Shown: positions 1 to 7,415 of the stretch, in pieces | Position numbering within the stretch: position 1 is the stretch's first letter | Layout of the letters: each line of letters starts with the position of its first letter | From: Streptomyces atratus | GTDB lineage: Bacteria > Actinomycetota > Actinomycetes > Streptomycetales > Streptomycetaceae | DNA: 64,000 nt | Direction: 5' to 3' | Assembly: GCF_014648655.1 (NCBI RefSeq) | Contig: NZ_BMRN01000008.1 | Location: 62,001 to 126,000 of the forward strand | Notes under the pieces: generated by a model | The model's database searches: none | What the model was told of the DNA's origin: nothing | What the model saw: only the letters and a program-made list of their open reading frames with translations | Position numbers and translations under genes: made by a program

Positions 1-649
1 TCGCGCCCTTGGAGCCGAGGACGGCCTTCACGGCGGCGACATTGGCCTGGCCGAAGGTGGAGTCCTGGGCCAGCACCGTGACCTTCTTGCCCTTGGCCTC
101 GCCGAGCATCGTCCCGGCCGTGAGGATGTCCTGGTAGGACTGCCGGCCCGAGCGGAAGGTGTAGTCGTTGATGCCGGTCACGGCGTCGGTGGCGGCGGGG
201 CCGCTGATGTACAGCACCTTGTTCTGGGCGGCGAGCGGCGCCATCTGGAGGGCCACCCCGGAATCGGTGGTGCCGGCCAGCACCTTGTAGCCCTTGCCGA
301 TCAGGTTCTTGGCCGCGGAGACCGCCTTGCCCGGGTCGCCCGCGTCGTCCTGCTCGGTGACCTCGATACGGTGCCCGGCGACCTTGCCGGTGCCCTTCGT
401 CGCGTAGTCCAGGCCCGCCATGAACCCGTCGCGGTACTGCTTCCCGTAGTCCGCGAGCAGCCCTGTACGGGAGTAGACCAGGCCCACCTTCACGCTCTGG
501 TCCTTCGCGTCCTTGCCGGACGCGGAATCGGCCTCGCCCGCCTTCCCCGCGGCGGTGCACCCGACCAGCAGCAGGCCGGCCGAGGCCAGCGTGACGACGG
601 CGGAGAGAGATCTGTGGTGACGGACGGTGCCTGTGGCTCTGCGACGCAT
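1..649 (-). CDS. Branched-chain amino-acid-type ABC transporter substrate-binding lipoprotein (3' end outside window)
   Basis: Only the N-terminal 216 residues are inside the window. The protein begins MRRRATGTVRHHRSL, continues into a hydrophobic stretch and reaches the lipobox LLLVGC near residue 31, so it should be exported and lipidated. The mature part (VGLVYSRTGLLADYG, then AGHRIEVTEQDDAGDP and a QSYQDILTAG segment) follows the LivK/Peripla_BP_6 type I binding fold used for amino acids, amides and related solutes. The ATG at 649 starts a clean signal peptide. Ligand and partner permease genes lie outside the window. The class is well supported; the substrate is unknown. Confidence 0.85.
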   Translation of the reverse strand, partial: MRRRATGTVRHHRSLSAVVTLASAGLLLVGCTAAGKAGEADSASGKDAKDQSVKVGLVYSRTGLLADYGKQYRDGFMAGLDYATKGTGKVAGHRIEVTEQDDAGDPGKAVSAAKNLIGKGYKVLAGTTDSGVALQMAPLAAQNKVLYISGPAATDAVTGINDYTFRSGRQSYQDILTAGTMLGEAKGKKVTVLAQDSTFGQANVAAVKAVLGSKGA

Positions 650-790
650 GGTGACGGGCTCCTCGGCGTATTCATGTGATGTCGCCGAACCGTATGAACA
701 CCGTGCCGCCGTCGACATGGTGCAGAGCGCCCCACCTGATGCGGTGCACATGTGGGGGCCGCACATGTCCCGGGGCCGTGGGCCGCGCCC

Positions 791-823
791 CCGGGACGGG
801 ATCCGGACGGGATCCGGTCCCGG
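791..823 (-). terminator. Hairpin terminator downstream of the DUF4190 gene
   Basis: An inverted repeat pairs CCGGGACGGGATCC (791-804) with GGATCCGGTCCCGG (810-823) with one mismatch and a 5-nt loop. It lies 44 bp beyond the stop of the minus-strand DUF4190 gene. The left arm is also the first unit of an 11-bp tandem repeat GGACGGGATCC (794-804 and 805-815). The rest of 650-866 holds only this hairpin and the likely promoter of the binding-protein gene. Confidence 0.6.
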
Positions 824-866
824 GGGGCGCGGCGCGCGAAGCGTCAGCGCCGCGGGCGGTGGCCCG

Positions 867-1217
867 TCACACGGCGGCGACCGCCTGGATCGTGGCCACG
901 GTGAAGCCGAGGGCCGCGAACGCGCAGCCGATGATGCCCATCACCATTCCGGCGGTCGCCTGGCCGCGGCCGCCTCCCTCGCCCCGGTCCGCCATGCGGC
1001 GGGCCGAGACGCCGAGGCACAGCGCGATGATCGGCAGGATGATCGGGATCAGCACCAGCCCGAGGATGCCGAGCACCATCGAGGTCGTCGCCTTGCCGCT
1101 GGGCAGCGGGGCGCCACCGGGGTACCCGTAACCGACCGGGGGCTGCATGCCGTAACCCGGTCCGCCCGGGGCCTGCGTCCCCATCGCGCCGCCCGTACTG
1201 CCTGACTGGTCAGCCAT
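867..1217 (-). CDS. DUF4190 small membrane protein
   Basis: This 116-residue protein has a Gly/Pro/Tyr-rich N-terminal tail (GGPGYGMQPPVGYGYPGG) followed by two hydrophobic segments, GLVLIPIILPIIALCLG and MVMGIIGCAFAALGFTVA, separated by a short charged loop (ARRMADRGEGGG). That is the DUF4190 architecture common in actinobacteria. The start MADQSG at 1217 is preceded by GGAGAGGA, which makes it better than in-frame upstream codons. It probably sits in the cytoplasmic membrane with the Pro/Gly tail in the cytoplasm. No biochemical role is known to me. It is monocistronic, with its own terminator at 791-823. Confidence 0.8.
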   Translation of the reverse strand: MADQSGSTGGAMGTQAPGGPGYGMQPPVGYGYPGGAPLPSGKATTSMVLGILGLVLIPIILPIIALCLGVSARRMADRGEGGGRGQATAGMVMGIIGCAFAALGFTVATIQAVAAV

Positions 1218-1339
1218 GTCTTCCTCTCCATCGATGCTGGTCATGATCATGATAAGGAGAGGCCTGTGGTCCTTTCGGACGGGACGGTGAGGGATGTGTG
1301 ATGAAAGGCCATGGATCCGCTGCCGGGGCCGGACGGGCC

Positions 1340-1948
1340 CTACGCGTCCCGGGGTGCCGTCACGTCGATCAGCCGGCACACCGTCTCGATGTCTATCTTC
1401 ACCTGGGCGATCGACGCCCGCCCCGACAGCCAGGTGATCAGCGCCGAGTGCCAGGTGTGCTCGATGACCCGGACCGCGGACAGCTGCTCCGGCGTCGGAT
1501 GCTCCAGGCCCATCGCGTCCAGGATGATCGCCGTCGTGATCCGCGAGACGGTGTCCACCTCCGGGCTGACGCTGCGGTCCGCGAAGGTCAGGGCCCGCAC
1601 CATCGCATCCGCCAGATGCGGTTCGCGCTGCAGTGCGCGGAACGCCCGCATCAGAGTGTCGGCGACCCGCTGCGCCGCGTCGTCCCCGGCCGGGGGGCGC
1701 TTGTGCAGCGTCGTGTGCATGTGCTGGAGCTGGTCCTGCATGGTGGCGACCAGCAGATGGATCTTGGACGGGAAGTAGCGGTACAGCGTGCCCAGGGCGA
1801 CCTCGGCGGCCTCCGCGACCTCACGCATCTGCACCGCCTCGAACCCGCCCCTGCTGGCGAGCTGGGCGCTGGCGTGCAGGATGCGGCGGCGGCGGGCTTC
1901 CTGCCGCTCCGTCAGCGGCGGCGATGCCGGCTTGGCTTCCGCTGTCAT
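1340..1948 (-). CDS. kstR: KstR-like TetR-family repressor
   Basis: This is a 202-residue TetR regulator. Its helix-turn-helix (GGFEAVQMREVAEAAEVALG, then TLYRYFPSKIHLLV) closely resembles mycobacterial KstR, the repressor of cholesterol catabolism, which I recall as GGYEAVQMRAVADRADVAVG and TLYRYFPSKVHLLV. The C-terminal ligand domain also keeps KstR-like features (QREPHLADAMVRALTFAD). A KstR-type operator lies in its upstream region (2111-2124), and two more copies lie before beta-oxidation genes at 18.9 and 34.6 kb. KstR proteins are released from DNA by steroid acyl-CoA thioesters; here the ligand could be another bulky acyl-CoA. The start MTAEAKPAS at 1948 has GGGGAC upstream. Family call strong, exact orthology inferred. 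Confidence 0.85.
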   Translation of the reverse strand: MTAEAKPASPPLTERQEARRRRILHASAQLASRGGFEAVQMREVAEAAEVALGTLYRYFPSKIHLLVATMQDQLQHMHTTLHKRPPAGDDAAQRVADTLMRAFRALQREPHLADAMVRALTFADRSVSPEVDTVSRITTAIILDAMGLEHPTPEQLSAVRVIEHTWHSALITWLSGRASIAQVKIDIETVCRLIDVTAPRDA

Positions 1949-2110
1949 GTGTCCCCATCCATGGCTTCTGTCCGCAACCGGAGGGAGGCGCTCGGTCTCC
2001 CGGCGGCGCACAGCATGCCAGGGCGGCCGGTCGTGGCGCGAATCACCTGATCCGGCCGTTGCGCCGACGCTACCTGCCGGTAGATTCGTAGCTCATTGAA
2101 CGATCCAGTC

Positions 2111-2124
2111 TGAAACTTGTTCTA
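2111..2124. promoter_or_regulatory. KstR-type operator (copy 1, kstR/glycosyltransferase intergenic)
   Basis: TGAAACTTGTTCTA matches the KstR motif TnnAACnnGTTnnA at every fixed position. It lies between the divergently transcribed kstR-like gene (start 1948) and the glycosyltransferase gene (start 2179). The position suits autoregulation of kstR and possibly control of the GT operon. The right half GTTCTA is identical in all three copies in the window. Confidence 0.75.
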
Positions 2125-2178
2125 GATTAGCGTGAGCGGCTACGCTCCGGCGAACACGCAGTGAGAAGGGGGCCGAGT

Positions 2179-3510
2179 GTGACCGCTGAGGCCGTGGAGA
2201 CGGGCCCCCGCACGGGCAGCGACACGCAGGGCACCGCCGGCGACCGTCCGTTGCGCATTGCACTCCTCAGCTACAAGGGCAACCCGTTCTGCGGCGGCCA
2301 GGGCGTTTACGTACGCCACCTCGGCCGCGAGCTCGCCCGCCTCGGCCACAGCGTCGAAGTGATCGGCGCCCAGCCCTATCCGGTGCTCGACGAGGGCGTC
2401 CCGCTCACCGAGTTGCCGAGCCTGGACCTCTACCGCCAGCCCGACCCCTTCCGTACCCCGAAGCGCGGCGAGTACCGGGACTGGATCGACGCCGCGGAGG
2501 TCGCCACCATGTGGACCGGCGGCTTCCCGGAGCCCCTCACCTTCAGCCTGCGCGCCCGACGCCATCTCGCCGCACGCCGAGGCGAGTTCGACGTCATCCA
2601 CGACAACCAGACCCTCGGGTACGGGCTGTTGGCTGACCTCGGCGCCCCGCTCGTCACCACGATCCACCACCCCATAACGGTCGACCGGCAGTTGGACCTG
2701 GACGCCGCCGAGACCCGTCGTCGGCGCGCCTCCGTCCGCCGCTGGTACGCCTTCACCCGCATGCAGAAGCGGGTCGCGCGCCGGCTGCCCTCGGTGCTCA
2801 CCGTCTCCGGCTCCTCCAAGCAGGAGATCGTCGACCATCTCGGGGTGCGGGGGGACCGTATCCACGTCGTGCACATCGGCGCGGACACCGACCTCTGGTC
2901 GCCCGACCCGTCGGTCGCCGAGGTTCCCGGCCGGATCGTCACCACCTCCAGCGCCGACGTCCCGTTGAAGGGCCTCGTCCACCTCGTCGAGGCGCTCGCC
3001 GAGCTCCGTACCGAGAACCCGCAGGCGCACCTCGTGGTCGTCGGCAAGCGGGCCGAGGACGGGCCGGTTGCGCAGGCCATCGAGCGGCACGGACTCCGGG
3101 ACGCCGTCGAGTTCGTCAAGGGCATCAGCGACGCCGAATTCGTCGACCTGGTGCGCAGCGCCCAGATCGCCTGCGTCCCCTCGCTGTACGAGGGCTTCTC
3201 GCTGCCCGCTGCCGAAGCCATGGCCACCGGCACGCCCCTCGTCGCCACCACCGGCGGTGCGATCCCCGAGGTCGCGGGCCCGGACGGCGAGACCTGCCTG
3301 GCCGTCCCACCCGCCGACGCCGGGGCGCTGGCCGGGGCGCTCGCCCGGCTGCTCGGCGATCCGGAACTGCGGGCCCGGCTCGGCGCCGCGGGCCGCGCCC
3401 GGGTGCTCTCCCGGTTCACCTGGAAGCAGGCCGCCATCGGCACCGCCGCCCTCTACCGCGAGGCGATCGCCGCCCGCGCCGGTACCGCGCGCCCCGGCGG
3501 CCGTCGTTGA
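2179..3510 (+). CDS. Family 4 glycosyltransferase
   Basis: This 443-residue GT-B enzyme has an N-terminal acceptor domain beginning RIALLSYKGNPFCGGQGVYV (glycine-rich loop) and a C-terminal nucleotide-sugar domain with the GT4 E-x7-E signature in PSLYEGFSLPAAEAMATGTP. I chose GTG at 2179 because GAGAAGGGGG lies 7-8 nt upstream; GTG at 2161 has no such site. It should act in the cytoplasm on a soluble or membrane-bound acceptor. It heads a cluster with a methyltransferase and an alpha-toroid protein, so a methylated glycoconjugate or glycolipid is plausible. A KstR-type box lies 55 bp upstream. Donor and acceptor are unknown. Confidence 0.85.
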   Translation: MTAEAVETGPRTGSDTQGTAGDRPLRIALLSYKGNPFCGGQGVYVRHLGRELARLGHSVEVIGAQPYPVLDEGVPLTELPSLDLYRQPDPFRTPKRGEYRDWIDAAEVATMWTGGFPEPLTFSLRARRHLAARRGEFDVIHDNQTLGYGLLADLGAPLVTTIHHPITVDRQLDLDAAETRRRRASVRRWYAFTRMQKRVARRLPSVLTVSGSSKQEIVDHLGVRGDRIHVVHIGADTDLWSPDPSVAEVPGRIVTTSSADVPLKGLVHLVEALAELRTENPQAHLVVVGKRAEDGPVAQAIERHGLRDAVEFVKGISDAEFVDLVRSAQIACVPSLYEGFSLPAAEAMATGTPLVATTGGAIPEVAGPDGETCLAVPPADAGALAGALARLLGDPELRARLGAAGRARVLSRFTWKQAAIGTAALYREAIAARAGTARPGGRR

Positions 3511-3573
3511 CACCGCCGCCCGTCCTCGTCGTCCCCGCCCACTGACCCCCCTCGACCGCGAAAGCAGGCATTC

Positions 3574-4341
3574 GTGCTGACCGTGGACTTCACCCGCTTC
3601 CCGCTCGCCGCAGGTGACCGAGTGCTCGACCTGGGCTGCGGCGCCGGACGCCACGCCTTCGAGTGCTACCGGCGCGGCGCCCAGGTCGTGGCACTCGACC
3701 GGAACGGCGAGGAGATCCGCGAGGTCGCGAAGTGGTTCGCCGCGATGAAGGAGGCCGGGGAGGCCCCCGAGGGCGCCACCGCCACCGCGATGGAGGGCGA
3801 CGCGCTCAATCTGCCGTTCCCCGACGAGTCCTTCGACGTCGTGATCATCTCCGAGGTGATGGAGCACATCCCCGACGACAAGGGTGTGCTCGCCGAGATG
3901 GTCCGGGTCCTCAAGCCCGGCGGCCGGATCGCGATCACCGTGCCGCGCTACGGCCCCGAGAAGGTCTGCTGGACGCTCTCCGACGCGTACCACGAGGTCG
4001 AGGGCGGCCACATCCGCATCTACCGGGCCGACGAACTGCTCGGCAAGATCCGCGGCGCCGGCCTCAAGCCGTACGGAACCCACCACGCGCACGCCCTGCA
4101 CTCGCCGTACTGGTGGCTGAAGTGTGCGTTCGGGGTGGGCCGCGACGGCAAGGACGCAGCGTTGCCGGTCCGCGCGTACCACAAGCTGCTGGTCTGGGAC
4201 ATCATGAAGAAGCCGGCCGTCACCCGGGTCGCCGAGCAGTTGCTCAACCCGGTCGTCGGCAAGAGCTTCGTGGCGTACGCGACCAAGCCGCACCTGCCCG
4301 TGGCCGCCGCTGCCGAGGACCTCTCCAGGGCCGAGGCGTGA
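3574..4341 (+). CDS. Class I SAM-dependent methyltransferase
   Basis: This 255-residue protein has a canonical SAM-binding motif I (RVLDLGCGAGRHAFE), the acidic strand-2 end (VVALDRN), and motifs FDVVIISEVMEHI and LKPGGRIAITVP. That is the Methyltransf_11 type, usual for small-molecule or sugar/lipid O- or C-methylation. The GTG start at 3574 has a weak GAAAGCAGG upstream. The stop overlaps the GTG of the next gene (GTGA), so the two are translationally coupled. Together with the upstream GT4 enzyme it probably modifies the same glycan or lipid. Confidence 0.85.
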   Translation: MLTVDFTRFPLAAGDRVLDLGCGAGRHAFECYRRGAQVVALDRNGEEIREVAKWFAAMKEAGEAPEGATATAMEGDALNLPFPDESFDVVIISEVMEHIPDDKGVLAEMVRVLKPGGRIAITVPRYGPEKVCWTLSDAYHEVEGGHIRIYRADELLGKIRGAGLKPYGTHHAHALHSPYWWLKCAFGVGRDGKDAALPVRAYHKLLVWDIMKKPAVTRVAEQLLNPVVGKSFVAYATKPHLPVAAAAEDLSRAEA

Positions 4342-5411
4342 CCACTCCCGAGCAGACCGAACACCTCGTACTGCCCGGAGTCCTCACCGCCGAGCAGGCC
4401 GCCGAAACCGTCGCAGCCCTCCTCGCCGCGCAGTGCGAGGACGGCGCGCTGCCCTGGTTCCGCGGCCACCACCTCGACCCGTGGGACCACACCGAGGCCG
4501 CCATGGCTCTCGACGCGGCCGGCGAGCACGCCGCCGCGGAACGCGCGTACGACTGGCTGGCCCGGCATCAGAACGAGGACGGCTCCTGGTACGCCGCCTA
4601 CCACGACGGAGACCCGGAGCAGCCGACCGACCGCGGTCTGGAGACCAACTTCTGCGCGTACGTGGCCGTCGGTGTCTGGCATCACTACCTCGCCACCGGC
4701 GACGACGCGTTCGTCGACCGGATGTGGCCGACGGTCTACGCCGCCGTCGAATTCGTGCTCCGGCTCCAGCAGCCCGGCGGCCAGATCGGCTGGAAGCGCG
4801 AAGCCGACGGAACCCCCGTCGAGGACGCGCTGCTGACCGGCTGCTCCTCCATCCACCAGGCGCTGCGCTGCGCACTCGCCCTCGCCGAACAGCGCGAAGA
4901 GCCGCAGCCCGACTGGGAGTTGGCGACCGGTGCGCTGGCCCACGCGATCCGCAACCACCCGGAACGCTTCCTGGACAAGAGCCGCTACTCGATGGACTGG
5001 TACTACCCGGTCCTCGGCGGCGCGCTCACCGGAGCGGCCGCCAAGGACCGGATCGAGGAGGGCTGGGACCGCTTCGTGGTCCCCGGCCTCGGGGTGCGCT
5101 GTGTGCTGCCCAATCCATGGGTGACCGGTGGCGAGAGCTGTGAACTCGCCCTGGCGCTCTGGGTGATGGGTGAGTCCGACCGGGCGCTGGAGATCCTCCA
5201 GTCCATCCGGCATCTGCGCGCCGACAACGGCATGTACTGGACGGGGTACGTCTTCGAGGGCAACCGGGCGTTCTGGCCGGAGGAACTCACCACCTGGACC
5301 GCCGGTTCGCTGCTGCTCGCGGTGGCCGCGCTCGGCGGCGACGAGGCGACCACCGCGGTCTTCAGCGGCGAACGGCTGCCGCGGGGGCTGGAACCGGACT
5401 GCTGCGGTTAG
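4338..5411 (+). CDS. Alpha/alpha-toroid protein (prenyltransferase/squalene-cyclase-like annotation)
   Basis: This 357-residue protein is built of repeated helical hairpins with QW-like elements: WLARHQNEDGSWYAAYHDGD, then VEFVLRLQQPGGQIGWKREA and RHLRADNGMYWTGYV. Such (alpha/alpha)6 barrels occur in squalene/hopene cyclases and protein prenyltransferases, but also in glycoside hydrolases and lyases. I see no DXDD cyclase motif, so a carbohydrate-acting barrel is as likely as a prenyl enzyme. GTG at 4338 overlaps the methyltransferase stop. It is the last gene of the GT4-methyltransferase cluster and is followed by strong hairpins. The substrate cannot be assigned. Confidence 0.75.
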   Translation: MTTPEQTEHLVLPGVLTAEQAAETVAALLAAQCEDGALPWFRGHHLDPWDHTEAAMALDAAGEHAAAERAYDWLARHQNEDGSWYAAYHDGDPEQPTDRGLETNFCAYVAVGVWHHYLATGDDAFVDRMWPTVYAAVEFVLRLQQPGGQIGWKREADGTPVEDALLTGCSSIHQALRCALALAEQREEPQPDWELATGALAHAIRNHPERFLDKSRYSMDWYYPVLGGALTGAAAKDRIEEGWDRFVVPGLGVRCVLPNPWVTGGESCELALALWVMGESDRALEILQSIRHLRADNGMYWTGYVFEGNRAFWPEELTTWTAGSLLLAVAALGGDEATTAVFSGERLPRGLEPDCCG

Positions 5412-5759
5412 GGCCTGTCCCGCGCAGATCCGCCGGACAGGTCCAGGAGGGTGCTGACTTCAGCACCCTCCCGGCGCCGGATGCGGCCGGCCACCGCGTG
5501 GCCCACGAAGAGGTGGACGACGGCGGCCGGCCCGTATCCGGAGACCACCCGCGCCCACGCCTCCTCGAAGGTGGACAGGTCGTACGACCAGTCGGCCGGC
5601 CGGCGTGCGGTGTGCCGGACGACATTCACCAGGTCGTTGCCACGGTTGGCCTCCAGCAGGTACATCAGGATCCACAAACCGATGACGAAGGCCATGATGT
5701 CGGCCGCGACGGCTATGACACGCGCTGCGGTGGTGCTTCTCGTACTTGTCCGAGGAGAC
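5408..5759 (-). pseudogene. Decaying small membrane protein gene (frameshifted N terminus)
   Basis: From the ATG at 5695 the frame reads MAFVIGLWILMYLLEANRGN, then a DLSTFEEAWARVVSGYG segment and VHLFVGHAVAGRIRRR, a conserved Streptomyces hypothetical membrane protein as I recall it. Its expected N terminus (SSDKYEKHH) is encoded just upstream at 5759-5730 but in another frame, and the codon where a start is expected reads GTC. The intermediate residues RVIAVAADI join in the MAFV frame, so one indel separates the two parts. No ribosome binding site precedes the ATG at 5695. The frame also runs past the usual end into the hairpin. It is a decayed gene or contains a sequencing error. Confidence 0.55.
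5411..5471. terminator. Two consecutive hairpins between converging genes
   Basis: The first stem pairs GGGCCTGTCC (5411-5420) with GGACAGGTCC (5435-5444), with one G-U pair. The second is a perfect 12-bp inverted repeat GGAGGGTGCTGA (5446-5457) and TCAGCACCCTCC (5460-5471). They lie at the 3' ends of the converging toroid gene and the damaged small membrane-protein gene, so they probably terminate both. The right arm of the first stem shares 17 of 18 bases with a copy at 45452-45469. Confidence 0.65.
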
Positions 5760-5912
5760 GTGGGTTCCGGGTTGCCGTTTTCCGGCAGGAGAAACCCGGA
5801 CGGCGGCCCCGAGTGGCACGCTGCCCGGGGCCGGGCGAGCCTTGCGGAGAGTGTCCAGACGCGTCACTCACTGTAAAGATCGCCGTGATGCGCCCGGCCA
5901 GGGAGGCCCGCT

Positions 5913-6482
5913 GTGCTCAGTTCCGCCGTGAACCGTCCCGTACCGCTCCGCCGTCTGCTCGTCTCGCTGATGCTGTCCTGCGCCGTACTGGTGGGCGCCA
6001 CCGCGTGCGGCGGCGGCAACGAGAGCAAGACCGCGAGCAGCTCCGCCTCCCCGAGTGGCACGTCCTCGGCCGAGGCGCAGAAGTTCGCCAAGACGCGGTT
6101 CGTCGCCAATGCGGGGCTCGCGGCCGGTGCGACGTACCAGTGGATCGTGAAGCCGTACCGTGAGGGCAAGTTCAAGAAGGGCGCGGACGGACGGACGTTC
6201 GCTCTGGTCAAGGCCGGGCTCGCGGGCGGCTTCGCCTACAACCGGCTGAAGGCCGCGGTGGTCAACGCCAAGGGCGACCCGCTGCTGTCGAAGGCGGTCG
6301 CGCCGCTGACGGCGGGCATCGAATCGCTCAAGGGGCTCGGCAGCAAGCTCCGCAAGGGCGAGGCGGGCGCGGGCGACATCGGCGCCTTCGAGAGCGTGAT
6401 CAGCGGCATCAAGGACGCGGGCAAGAGTGCGGGCGCCGAGGTGAAGGACAAGGTGCCCACCAGCTCGCAACTCGGCGGGTAA
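5913..6482 (+). CDS. Hypothetical lipoprotein
   Basis: This 189-residue protein has the signal PLRRLLVSLMLSCAVLVGATAC, with a probable lipidated cysteine at residue 32, followed by a Ser/Thr-rich linker and a helical, Lys/Ala/Gly-rich domain (ATYQWIVKPYREGKFKKG, KAGLAGGFAYNRLKAAV). The GTG start at 5913 has GGGAGG about 7 nt upstream. It should be anchored on the outer face of the membrane. I recognise no enzymatic motif; similar hypothetical lipoproteins are common in Streptomyces. It is a single gene, with no clear partner beside it. Confidence 0.8.
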   Translation: MLSSAVNRPVPLRRLLVSLMLSCAVLVGATACGGGNESKTASSSASPSGTSSAEAQKFAKTRFVANAGLAAGATYQWIVKPYREGKFKKGADGRTFALVKAGLAGGFAYNRLKAAVVNAKGDPLLSKAVAPLTAGIESLKGLGSKLRKGEAGAGDIGAFESVISGIKDAGKSAGAEVKDKVPTSSQLGG

Positions 6483-6523
6483 TCGATGGGATTCCGGCCC
6501 TTGATCGAACTAGGGTGCGTGTC

Positions 6524-7300
6524 ATGAGCGCACTCCCACATGACCTCTACTGTGACGAAATCATCGGCCGCACCGACGCGTTGAGGGCGGCGATCAAGGA
6601 CGCCGACCTCGACGCGACCGTCCCGACCTGCCCCGACTGGACGCTGCGTGACCTCGCCGTCCACGTCGGCCGAGCGCACCGTTGGGCGGGCGAGATCGTA
6701 CGCACCCGGGCCACCGAAGCGGTCCCGCACGAACGAGTGCCGGATTCCACACCCGAGGGCGACGACCCCGCCGTGCTGGACGCCTGGCTGGCGGACGGCG
6801 CGGCGAAGACCGTCGAGGCGCTGCGGGCGGCCGGCCCGGACCAGGAGGTCTGGTCCTGGGGGTGGGAGCGGAGCGCGGGCTTCTGGGCGCGCCGCATGGC
6901 GCACGAGACGATCGTCCACCAGGCCGACGCGGCGCTCACCGCGAAGACCGGCTACGAGGTTGCTCCCGAGCTGGCCGCCGACACGATCGAGGAGTGGCTG
7001 GAGATCGTCGCCTTCATGCAGGCAGCGGGCATCAAGGAGGTTGCCGGACCGGTCGGCACCGGGCGCTCGATCCATCTGCACGCCACGGACGTGCCCGGCG
7101 CCGAGTGGCTGATCGAGTTCGCTGAGGACGGCTTCACCTGGCGGCGCGCCCACGAGAAGGCGACCGTGGCGCTGCGGGGCCCGCTCACCGACGTCATGCT
7201 GGTCTTCAACCGGCGCCTCGCTCCGGACAGTGACCGGGTCGAGGTGCTGGGGGACGCGGAACTGCTGGACTTCTGGCTGGAGCGCGCGGCGTTCGGCTGA
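6524..7300 (+). CDS. Maleylpyruvate isomerase-family mycothiol-dependent enzyme
   Basis: This 258-residue protein carries the MDMPI/DinB-type N-terminal helical bundle (VPTCPDWTLRDLAVHVGRAHRWAGE; WTLRDLAVHVG is the family signature) with metal-binding histidines in HVG and in RRMAHETIVHQADA. A C-terminal domain ends VEVLGDAELLDFWLERAAF. Members use mycothiol as thiol cofactor for isomerisation or detoxification. The start MSALPHD at 6524 follows AGGGTG closely; an in-frame GTG at 6515 is also possible. The gene stands alone with promoter-like sequence upstream. Substrate unknown. Confidence 0.85.
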   Translation: MSALPHDLYCDEIIGRTDALRAAIKDADLDATVPTCPDWTLRDLAVHVGRAHRWAGEIVRTRATEAVPHERVPDSTPEGDDPAVLDAWLADGAAKTVEALRAAGPDQEVWSWGWERSAGFWARRMAHETIVHQADAALTAKTGYEVAPELAADTIEEWLEIVAFMQAAGIKEVAGPVGTGRSIHLHATDVPGAEWLIEFAEDGFTWRRAHEKATVALRGPLTDVMLVFNRRLAPDSDRVEVLGDAELLDFWLERAAFG

Positions 7301-7415
7301 GCCCCCACCGGCCGCGGCCCGCTGTGCGGTCCCCGTCCGCTGTGCGGGCGCGGCGGTGCTGAGCCAAGCTGGAGGGGAGAGCACGTTGTGTCCGGCGGCC
7401 CCTGTGGAGGTGCCG

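Noticed and set aside
794..815. GGACGGGATCC tandem repeat as a possible operator.
   Set aside because: It forms part of a stem that fits a terminator after the DUF4190 gene, which explains it more simply.
2140..4293. A 717-codon open frame antisense to the glycosyltransferase and methyltransferase genes.
   Set aside because: It mirrors the plus-strand genes, has low-complexity Gly/Arg/Asp/Val-rich sequence and no domain, start site or ribosome site. It is a product of high GC.
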